A stretch of DNA of 7,349 bases from Eubacterium sp. (GTDB lineage: Bacteria; Bacillota; Clostridia; Lachnospirales; Lachnospiraceae): the NCBI GenBank assembly GCA_024697885.1, contig JAILSA010000024.1, positions 1 through 7,349 of the forward strand, written 5' to 3'. Below, piece after piece: positions 1 to 5,127 of this stretch. Position 1 is the stretch's first letter; each line of letters opens with the position of its first letter. The position numbers were made by a program, and so were the translations under genes. The notes beneath the pieces are model-generated. The model made no database searches, had not been told where the DNA came from, and saw only the letters and a program-made list of their open reading frames with translations.

Positions 1-141
1 GTAAACGGCGACGAGGTAATCAACGTTCCATCCGGTATGGACAATATGGGACCTGTATTGCAAAAACTCTATGACACTCTTGAGGGAATCAAGCAGGGAA
101 CCATTGAGGCACCAGAGGGATGGTTGCACGAGGTAAAATAA
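1..141 (+). CDS. 3' end of an unidentified protein (possibly a BMP-type solute-binding lipoprotein)
   Basis: This frame is open from the first base of the window and ends with TAA at 139-141, giving the last 46 residues of a protein that starts upstream. The tail includes the string NVPSGMDNMGPVLQKLYDTL and ends GTIEAPEGWLHEVK. Codon choice (GTA, GGT, ATC) resembles the well-biased transporter gene downstream, which suggests a reasonably expressed gene. A C-terminal helix followed by 'I..GTIE.P' is reminiscent of the end of basic-membrane-protein (BMP/Med) substrate-binding lipoproteins, but 46 residues are too few to assign it. Only 7 nt separate its stop from the next start, so it is probably co-transcribed with the phosphoesterase gene. 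I am confident that it is coding; the family guess is weak. Confidence 0.7.
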   Translation, partial: VNGDEVINVPSGMDNMGPVLQKLYDTLEGIKQGTIEAPEGWLHEVK

Positions 142-148
142 TTTTTTC

Positions 149-772
149 ATGAGATATTATATTTCTGATTTGCATTTTTTCCATGAGGCCCTTCTGACCA
201 AGATGGACTGTCGGGGCTTTGAAGATGTGGACCAAATGCACCAATATATGATTGAACAATGGAATAAAAAAGTAGGCCCTCAGGATGAAGTTGTCATCCT
301 GGGGGATATTTCTATGGAGAGGGGCAAAAAGACCAGTGACCTTTTGGAACAGCTTCATGGCAGGCTCTATTTGATTTTGGGCAACCATGACAAGTTTGTG
401 GAGGGCCGGCGTTTTGATGCCTCTCGCTTTGAGTGGATTCAGCCCTATGCGGAGTTAAATGACAATGGCCGCAAGGTGATTTTGTCCCACTATCCCATTA
501 TGTTCTACAACGGCCAGTACCGCCTGGACAAGGAGGGAAAGCCCGCCACCTATATGCTCTACGGCCATGTCCACAACAGTCGGGATGAGATTTTGATTAA
601 CTCCTTTATCCGGCAGACCAGTCAGACGGCCTTTCAGGGCTTCCAGGGGGAGGAGCGGCGGATTCCCTGTCAGATGATTAATTGTTTCTGCATGTTTTCC
701 GATTACCAGCCCCTGACTTTGGACGAGTGGATCTTGGTGGACAGGGAACGAAGGAGAAAATTAGACCTCTAA
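149..772 (+). CDS. Calcineurin-like metallophosphoesterase family protein
   Basis: A 207-residue soluble protein with all the signature motifs of the calcineurin-like metallophosphoesterase fold: D7-x-H9 (DLHFFH) at the N-terminus, G52-D53, G78-N79-H80-D81, S113-H114 and G139-H140-V141-H142. These residues bind a dinuclear metal centre (commonly Mn or Fe/Zn) and catalyse phosphoester hydrolysis in the family. The substrate cannot be read from the sequence; relatives act on nucleotides, nucleic acids or phosphoproteins. There is no signal peptide or membrane segment, so it is expected in the cytoplasm. A tail of about 65 residues after the GHVH motif, ending in a basic run (RERRRK), extends beyond the core fold. 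Its start lies 7 nt after the preceding stop. The nearest Shine-Dalgarno-like GAGG (130-133) is about 15 nt upstream inside that gene, so initiation is probably weak or coupled to upstream translation. Similar short phosphoesterases occur in both chromosomes and phages. Confidence 0.93.
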   Translation: MRYYISDLHFFHEALLTKMDCRGFEDVDQMHQYMIEQWNKKVGPQDEVVILGDISMERGKKTSDLLEQLHGRLYLILGNHDKFVEGRRFDASRFEWIQPYAELNDNGRKVILSHYPIMFYNGQYRLDKEGKPATYMLYGHVHNSRDEILINSFIRQTSQTAFQGFQGEERRIPCQMINCFCMFSDYQPLTLDEWILVDRERRRKLDL

Positions 773-784
773 TTCAGAAAAAGA

Positions 785-813
785 TTGCGAAAATTCCCTA
801 ATGATGTTAAAGT
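785..813 (+). promoter_or_regulatory. Predicted sigma-A promoter of the Na/Pi cotransporter operon
   Basis: The -35 candidate is TTGCGA (785-790), followed by a 17-nt spacer and the -10 candidate TAAAGT (808-813). The -10 is preceded by TGT (extended -10, TGnTAAAGT). Transcription would begin near 820 and leave a 5' UTR of roughly 68 nt. The same arrangement (TTGC-- , 17 nt, TAAAGT with extended TG) occurs on the - strand at 5051-5079, which supports the reading. A rival is TTAAAG (807-812), 18 nt, TAGAAT (831-836). No rho-independent terminator is visible between the phosphoesterase and this promoter, so upstream transcripts may also read through. Confidence 0.5.
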
Positions 814-851
814 TTACTATGTAGTGTTTTTAGAATAGCAAATAAAAAGCA

Positions 852-878
852 AACCACAGATCGAAGTGGTTCGAGAGG
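852..878 (+). promoter_or_regulatory. 5'-UTR hairpin region next to the Shine-Dalgarno of the Na/Pi cotransporter
   Basis: The Shine-Dalgarno GAGAGG (873-878) lies 9 nt before the ATG at 888. Immediately before it, AACCAC (852-857) can pair with GTGGTT (866-871) around an 8-nt loop. A competing hairpin pairs TCGAA (861-865) with TTCGA (870-874) around a GTGG loop and takes in the first two bases of the Shine-Dalgarno. The two structures cannot form together because they share bases 861-871. Both stems are short (6 and 5 bp), so a regulatory role is only a possibility. Confidence 0.35.
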
Positions 879-887
879 ATTTAAGGC

Positions 888-2534
888 ATGAATGTATGGA
901 ACGTGTTCTCATTAGCAGGCGGTTTGGCCATGTTCATTTTTGGAATGAACCTGATGAGCGATGGACTGAAACTTGTAGCTGGATCTTATTTGAAGAAGAT
1001 ACTTGAAAAATTGACCCAGAATCGCATTTTGGGAATGCTGGTAGGTGCCGGATTGACAGCCCTGATCCAGAGCTCCAATGCCATGTGTGTAATGGTTGTC
1101 GGCTTTGTAAATGCCGGCGTTATGCAATTAGAGAGGTCCGTAGGTATTCTCATGGGTGCCAAGATTGGTACTACCATTACGGGACAGCTGATTGCTTTTG
1201 ATATCGGCCGTGTGGCCCCACTGATCGCCTTTGTGGGTGTGGCAGTGACCATGTTTGTAAAGAAGCAAAAGGCCAAGAATATCGGACAGATTATCACTAG
1301 TTTGGGAGTACTTTTTATTGGATTGGACACCATGAAGGTGGCCATGTCTCCCCTCAAGGACGAGCCCTGGTTCCAGGATCTTTTGACCCAGTTCTCCAAC
1401 CCAATTCTCTGTGTACTGATCGGTATTATCTTTACCGTAATTATTCAGAGTGCTTCTGCTTCTGTCGGTGTACTTCAGACCTTGGCAGTAGCTGGTGTTA
1501 TGACCAACTTCTCCCAGATGTTCTATCTCATGCTGGGTATGAATATCGGTGCATCGGTAGCTCCTCTTTTGGCTTCCATCGGTGGCCGCAAGGACGCCAA
1601 GCGTGTGGCTATTATCGTAGCTTTGTTTGAGAGTATAGGAATGGTTCTCTTTGTGGTGGCTACCCAGCTGTTCCCGGGAATTTTCGATTTGATTCAGGGA
1701 ACATCCACGGACCCGTCCAGACAGATCGCCAATGCCAACTCTCTCTTTAATATTATAACGGTACTGGTGCTTTTGCCATGTGCCACCTACCTGGTAAAAA
1801 TCTCCAAGAAGATTGTGCCAGGAGAGGATGTGAAAGAGGCAACTTCTCTTTTCTACATCGACGAGTCCGGTTATCAGTCCGGTACCGTATTGATCGGTCA
1901 GATCGACAAAGAGGTAGAGCGTATGTTTAAGATGGTTAAGACCAACATCGAGGCATCTACCAAGGTATATTATGGAAAAATGTCCATCACCAGAGAAGAA
2001 TTTGACGAGAACGAGGCCACCATTGACTTCCTCAACAAGGCCATTGTAGATTCTCTGATTCGTGCCAACGAAATGGTTTTGACAGAGCAGGAGGCTCTCC
2101 ACGCCGGTAACCTCTACCATATTGTGACAGACTTAGAGCGTATCGGTGATCACGCAGAGAATGTCTTGGGATATGCCGCTCATTTGAAGGAAGAGAAAAA
2201 GCAGTTTACAGATAAGGCCCTTAAGGACTTGAAACAGCTGTCCGAGGCCATCTATGAAATTTATGATAACGCTCTTTTGTACTTTAAGGAGCAGGGTGAG
2301 GATCTCTATCACGAGATTTATGACCAGGAAAATAAGATTGATAAATTAGTAGAAAAAATGCGTTCACGCAATGTAAAGCGTCTGTCCAAGAGCAAGTGTG
2401 GCGCCTCCCAGGGTCTCTACTACAATGAGATTTTGGTGGACTTAGAGCGTGTAGGTGATCACGCCCTCAATATCGCCAACGCCTGTGGCAAGTACTACAT
2501 TGACGATGATGACGATGACCAAGAGGGAAATTGA
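888..2534 (+). CDS. Na+/phosphate cotransporter family protein with C-terminal PhoU-like domain
   Basis: A 548-residue inner-membrane protein. Residues about 1-305 are strongly hydrophobic and contain the two inverted repeats of the Na/Pi cotransporter (NptA/type II, SLC34-like) family. The first has the QSSNA signature at 61-65 and GAKIGTT at 90-96; the second has QSASAS at 187-192 and GMNIGAS at 217-223. Residues about 330-535 form a cytoplasmic PhoU-like helical domain with two copies of the metal-binding motif: DLERIGDH at 415-422 and DLERVGDH at 518-525. The family imports inorganic phosphate with sodium, and the PhoU part is thought to control uptake. The protein ends in a six-aspartate run (539-544). 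The start at 888 is backed by GAGAGG 9 nt upstream. Arginine is mostly CGT here, unlike the two helicase genes, which favour AGG, CGC and CGG; this suggests higher expression. It is the first gene of a three-gene unit. Confidence 0.95.
   Translation: MNVWNVFSLAGGLAMFIFGMNLMSDGLKLVAGSYLKKILEKLTQNRILGMLVGAGLTALIQSSNAMCVMVVGFVNAGVMQLERSVGILMGAKIGTTITGQLIAFDIGRVAPLIAFVGVAVTMFVKKQKAKNIGQIITSLGVLFIGLDTMKVAMSPLKDEPWFQDLLTQFSNPILCVLIGIIFTVIIQSASASVGVLQTLAVAGVMTNFSQMFYLMLGMNIGASVAPLLASIGGRKDAKRVAIIVALFESIGMVLFVVATQLFPGIFDLIQGTSTDPSRQIANANSLFNIITVLVLLPCATYLVKISKKIVPGEDVKEATSLFYIDESGYQSGTVLIGQIDKEVERMFKMVKTNIEASTKVYYGKMSITREEFDENEATIDFLNKAIVDSLIRANEMVLTEQEALHAGNLYHIVTDLERIGDHAENVLGYAAHLKEEKKQFTDKALKDLKQLSEAIYEIYDNALLYFKEQGEDLYHEIYDQENKIDKLVEKMRSRNVKRLSKSKCGASQGLYYNEILVDLERVGDHALNIANACGKYYIDDDDDDQEGN
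2523..2527 (+). promoter_or_regulatory. Ribosome binding site supporting the TTG start at 2535
   Basis: GAGGG inside the last codons of the transporter gene lies 7 nt before TTG 2535. Because TGA (2532-2534) is in the same frame directly before the TTG, no upstream start is possible, and the next ATG in frame (residue 22) would remove the Q-motif region. The TTG is therefore the only reasonable start. Confidence 0.75.
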
Positions 2535-4397
2535 TTGGGAAAAAAGTCTTTTAACAAGGATCAAAAAAAAGCAATAGAGCATTTTCAGGGCCCCGCCATG
2601 GTTTTGGCGGGGCCTGGTTCGGGTAAGACCACAGTGATTACCAACCGGGTTCTGCGACTGATTGAAAAAAATGGAGTTCAGCCGGAGTCTATTTTGGTGG
2701 TAACTTTTTCCAAGGCAGCAGCAGTGGAGATGAAGGTGCGCTTTGACCAGATGGCAGGGAGAAAATACCGGGTTCGCTTCGGTACCTTTCACTCTGTCTT
2801 TTTTCAAATCCTTCGGGTGGCCTACAATTATGAGGCCAAAGATATAGTGACACCAGCCCTCAAGTACCGGTTTTTGGAGGAGGCCCTGGCGGAAACGGCC
2901 TATCCGGTGGAGGACCGCAGGGAATTTATTGAGGACATGGAAAAGGAAATCAGCAAGGTCAAGGGAGAGGGAATCGACATTGATGCCTACTACTCTGCCA
3001 ACTGTCCGGAGCAGGTGTTTAGGGATATTTACAATGGCTACCAGCAGAGGCTCTACCGCCACCGATGCTTAGACTTCGATGACATGGTGGTTTATGTCTA
3101 CGACCTCTTGAAAAAAAGGCCGGACATCTGTAAGCAGTGGCAAAGGCGCTTTCAGTACATTTTGATTGACGAGTTCCAGGACATTAACCGCCTGCAGTAC
3201 GAGAATGTAAAAATGTTGGCGGCCCCGGACAACAACCTTTTTATCGTGGGGGATGACGACCAGTCTATCTACGGCTTTCGCGGGGCCAGACCAGATATTA
3301 TGCTGGCCTTTCCCAAGCAGTACCCTGAGGCCAAGGAGATCGTTCTTGGCAGCAATTATCGGTGTTCTGCCCAGATTCTGCGGGCCAGCCTCCGCCTGAT
3401 TGGCCACAACAAAAAGCGCTTTGGCAAGGAACTTTTTGCCGAGAGGGGCCAGGCGGACAAGATTAAGATTAACAAGTACAAAAACCTGTCCACCGAGGCC
3501 GAGGGGATTGTGGGCAAGATCCTGGAGTTTCGCAAGGAGGGCCTAGAGTGGGAGGAGATGGCCATTCTCTTTCGCACCAATATGCAGATGAGGACCATAG
3601 CGGGAAAACTCATGGAGAGGGCGGTACCTTTTACCATGAAGGAGCGACTGCCCAATATGTTTGAGACCTGGATTGCCAAGGATTTAAGAACCTATGTGGA
3701 GATTGCCTTAGGAGACCGGAGTCGGGACAAGTTCCTAAAAATCTGCAATAGGCCCCTGCGCTATATTAGCCGGGCGGCCTTTGACCAGCCCCAGGTGACC
3801 TTCGGGGGATTGCGGGGTTTTTATCTCAAGAAAAACCAGCCCTGGATGCTGGAGAGAATCAGTGATTTTGAAAATGAATTGAGGGCTCTTAAGACCCTGA
3901 CCCCTTATTCGGCCATCCACTACATTCGCAAGGGAATCGGCTACGACGACTACCTGGAGGAGACCGCCAAGGAGAGGGGAGTCAATGTGGAGGACTGGAT
4001 GGAGCTTTTGGAGGAAATTCAGGAGACCACCAAGGAGTGCAAGAGCCTGGCGGAGTGGCTGGCCTACGGAGACAACTACGGGGACCTTCTCAAGGAGATG
4101 GAGGACCAGAGAAAGGATATGCAGGAGGAAGATGGAGTTCGGCTTATGACCATGCACGGGTCTAAGGGGCTGGAGTTTGATACCGTCTTTGTTCCCACCC
4201 TCAACGAGGGAGTCAGTCCCTACCGCAAGTCCATTCAGTCCGGGGAGATTGAGGAGGAGCGCCGCATGCTCTATGTGGCCATGACCAGGGCCAAGCGCCG
4301 ACTGCTTCTGTCCTTTGTGGAGCACCGCTTTAACAAGGAGGCAGACCCCTCCCGTTTTTTGGAAGAGATACATCCAGCATATGACAAGGAGGAATAG
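2535..4397 (+). CDS. UvrD/PcrA/Rep-type SF1A ATP-dependent DNA helicase
   Basis: A 620-residue cytoplasmic DNA helicase with the full set of superfamily 1A motifs in order: Q motif (FNKDQKKAI, Q10), Walker A AGPGSGKTT (25-33), motif Ia VTFSKAAAVEMK (56-67), motif II DEFQD (212-216), motif III VGDDDQSIYGFRGA (238-251), motif IV around SNYRCS (273-278), motif V MTMHGSKGLEFD (538-549) and motif VI EEERRMLYVAMTRAKRR (573-589). The family unwinds DNA 3'-5' and acts in nucleotide-excision or mismatch repair and in clearing replication forks. The protein ends about 30 residues after motif VI. It therefore lacks the C-terminal extension (which in PcrA and UvrD contains the RNA-polymerase-binding Tudor-like domain) and is shorter than the roughly 720-740 residues of those enzymes, so it is a PcrA-like paralogue rather than a proven PcrA. 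It uses a TTG start abutting the previous stop and is 3 nt from the next gene, consistent with one operon. Confidence 0.94.
   Translation: MGKKSFNKDQKKAIEHFQGPAMVLAGPGSGKTTVITNRVLRLIEKNGVQPESILVVTFSKAAAVEMKVRFDQMAGRKYRVRFGTFHSVFFQILRVAYNYEAKDIVTPALKYRFLEEALAETAYPVEDRREFIEDMEKEISKVKGEGIDIDAYYSANCPEQVFRDIYNGYQQRLYRHRCLDFDDMVVYVYDLLKKRPDICKQWQRRFQYILIDEFQDINRLQYENVKMLAAPDNNLFIVGDDDQSIYGFRGARPDIMLAFPKQYPEAKEIVLGSNYRCSAQILRASLRLIGHNKKRFGKELFAERGQADKIKINKYKNLSTEAEGIVGKILEFRKEGLEWEEMAILFRTNMQMRTIAGKLMERAVPFTMKERLPNMFETWIAKDLRTYVEIALGDRSRDKFLKICNRPLRYISRAAFDQPQVTFGGLRGFYLKKNQPWMLERISDFENELRALKTLTPYSAIHYIRKGIGYDDYLEETAKERGVNVEDWMELLEEIQETTKECKSLAEWLAYGDNYGDLLKEMEDQRKDMQEEDGVRLMTMHGSKGLEFDTVFVPTLNEGVSPYRKSIQSGEIEEERRMLYVAMTRAKRRLLLSFVEHRFNKEADPSRFLEEIHPAYDKEE
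4386..4392 (+). promoter_or_regulatory. Strong ribosome binding site of the Cys-rich miniprotein
   Basis: AAGGAGG lies 8 nt before the ATG at 4401, inside the last codons of the helicase gene. It is a near-perfect Shine-Dalgarno and is the main evidence that the short downstream frame is translated. Confidence 0.85.
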
Positions 4398-4400
4398 GAT

Positions 4401-4559
4401 ATGTTGACGAAAATACTGGTTTGGATATTGATTATGGCCATTGTCTGCGGGGCGATTTTTGTCCTCTCCTATGTGGCCAACAAAAAGTCTAAGGAGGGCC
4501 AGGACCCCTCCTGTGGCACCTGCAATGGAGACTGCAGTTCCTGTAAGAAAAAAGATTAA
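4401..4559 (+). CDS. FeoB-associated Cys-rich membrane miniprotein
   Basis: A 52-residue protein. Residues about 4-25 form one transmembrane helix (ILVWILIMAIVCGAIFVLSY), followed by a short basic and polar linker and a C-terminal cysteine cluster SCGTCNGDCSSCKKKD, with spacing C38-x2-C41-x3-C45-x2-C48. This layout (N-terminal anchor, then a CxxC...CxxC tail) matches the FeoB-associated Cys-rich membrane protein family, whose members usually sit beside the ferrous iron transporter FeoB; their exact function is unsettled. The four cysteines could bind a metal or an Fe-S centre, which is inference. The start is fixed by AAGGAGG at 8-nt spacing and by its position 3 nt after the helicase stop. 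No feoA or feoB is present in the window, so here it is an orphan in a helicase operon. A terminator follows directly. Confidence 0.85.
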   Translation: MLTKILVWILIMAIVCGAIFVLSYVANKKSKEGQDPSCGTCNGDCSSCKKKD

Positions 4560-4565
4560 AAAAAA

Positions 4566-4603
4566 TCCCACCAGACTGTAATCCAGCTGGTGGGACTTTT
4601 TTT
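4566..4603. terminator. Bidirectional rho-independent terminator between convergent genes
   Basis: TCCCACCAG (4566-4574) pairs with CTGGTGGGA (4587-4595). With one bulged A (4575) the stem extends by CTG (4576-4578) pairing with CAG (4584-4586), giving about 12 bp around a TAATC loop. On the + strand it is followed by C and seven T (4597-4603); on the - strand the eight A at 4558-4565 become a T run. It can therefore end both the transporter-helicase-miniprotein transcript and the convergent DUF1292 gene. Confidence 0.92.
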
Positions 4604-4616
4604 ACTCTGGGAAAAA

Positions 4617-5006
4617 TTAGTCCTCGATTTTTTTGTTGATGAACTTGTCCCACTGGCTCTCGTCTTCCTGGATTTCTTCCTCGTCCATAGCCTGGGCAAA
4701 TTCGATTTCTTCCTCTGTGTCCAAATCGGAATCAATAACTTCCTGGAAAATTCCCAAAAGGGTTTCTCCCAAGGTCTCGTCCTCTACGCACTCAAAGGTA
4801 ACCTCTGTCTCCTCTCCTCGTGTCTCTCCAAACTGGAGTGAGAAGAAGTAAACAATATTTTCTGTGCTGTTGAGCTCGGTAAAGGCACCGTAGTCCACAT
4901 CCTCATATTCAAAAATGGTGAGAAGCTCCAATTCAATTTCTTCTCCGTCCTCTGACTCCATAGTCAGGGTCAAATCCTCAAGGGATTCGTAATCAAAATC
5001 TGCCAT
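4617..5006 (-). CDS. DUF1292 family protein (acidic, unknown function)
   Basis: A 129-residue acidic protein with 45 Asp/Glu and only 4 Lys/Arg. The N-terminal half, with the pattern LTLTMESEDGEEIELELLTIFEYEDVDY (residues about 12-39, shown here in pieces: LTLTMESEDGEE then IELELLTIFEY then EDVDY), followed by a YFF strand and an ECVEDETL stretch, matches the DUF1292 family (for example YrzB of Bacillus), which is small, acidic and uncharacterised. About 30 acidic, probably flexible residues (TEEEIEF to the end) follow the core and make it longer than YrzB. I chose the ATG at 5006-5004 because GGAGG (5012-5016) lies 5 nt before it. An in-frame ATG at 5018 would add four residues (MEEI) but has only a weak site upstream. 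The gene is convergent with the operon to its left and divergent from the nuclease-helicase gene to its right. Confidence 0.85.
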   Translation of the reverse strand: MADFDYESLEDLTLTMESEDGEEIELELLTIFEYEDVDYGAFTELNSTENIVYFFSLQFGETRGEETEVTFECVEDETLGETLLGIFQEVIDSDLDTEEEIEFAQAMDEEEIQEDESQWDKFINKKIED

Positions 5007-5011
5007 AATTT

Positions 5012-5016
5012 CCTCC
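5012..5016 (-). promoter_or_regulatory. Ribosome binding site deciding the DUF1292 start
   Basis: Read on the - strand, GGAGG is followed by five bases and then ATG at 5006-5004. If translation began at the other candidate ATG (5018-5016), this site would lie inside the coding region, which is less likely. Confidence 0.75.
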
Positions 5017-5050
5017 ATTCTTGGGGAGTCCTACCCCTATCATTAGGTCA

Positions 5051-5079
5051 ACTTTAACATGAACAGGAAGAGAATGCAA
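5051..5079 (-). promoter_or_regulatory. Predicted promoter of the DUF1292 gene
   Basis: On the - strand, -35 TTGCAT (5079-5074), a 17-nt spacer and -10 TAAAGT (5056-5051), preceded by TGT as an extended -10. Transcription would start near 5044, leaving a leader of about 38 nt that contains a small GGGG/CCCC hairpin (5023-5037). The spacing and the -10 are the same as in the promoter at 785-813. Confidence 0.5.
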
Positions 5080-5096
5080 GGACTTCAAGCCTTGCA
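5075..5096. repeat. Inverted repeat spanning the two divergent -35 boxes
   Basis: TGCAAGG (5075-5081) and CCTTGCA (5090-5096) form a perfect 7-bp inverted repeat with an 8-nt centre (ACTTCAAG). Each arm overlaps one of the two oppositely directed -35 boxes, TTGCAT on the - strand and TTGCAG on the + strand. It may be a regulator site or simply the consequence of two similar -35 elements placed back to back. Confidence 0.6.
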
Positions 5097-5120
5097 GGAT
5101 GATAAATTTTTTACTATACT
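5092..5120 (+). promoter_or_regulatory. Predicted promoter of the nuclease-helicase gene
   Basis: -35 TTGCAG (5092-5097), a 17-nt spacer and -10 TATACT (5115-5120, five of six consensus bases). The expected start point, 7 or 8 nt beyond the -10, falls at 5127-5128, the A of the ATG start codon, so the transcript may be leaderless. This agrees with the lack of any Shine-Dalgarno sequence before 5128. Confidence 0.55.
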
Positions 5121-5127
5121 TGTTTTT

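Noticed and set aside
804..818. Possible PhoP/Pho box (TTAAAG next to TTTACT) in front of the phosphate transporter
   Set aside because: Pho boxes need spaced TTAACA-like repeats; these two are adjacent and imperfect. The same sequence precedes the DUF1292 gene and is better explained as an extended -10.
1128..2120. Long open frame on the - strand (330 codons) inside the transporter gene
   Set aside because: It lies fully antisense to a gene with clear family motifs, has no ribosome site, and its translation is low-complexity with no recognisable domain.
4590..4851. Two overlapping + strand open frames (4590-4841 and 4633-4851)
   Set aside because: Both are antisense to the DUF1292 gene, begin in or just after the terminator, lack a ribosome site and encode Ser- or Leu-rich nonsense-like strings.
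5023..5037. GGGG/CCCC hairpin in the DUF1292 leader
   Set aside because: Only 4 bp with a 7-nt loop and no known element; mentioned with the promoter but not called as a regulator.
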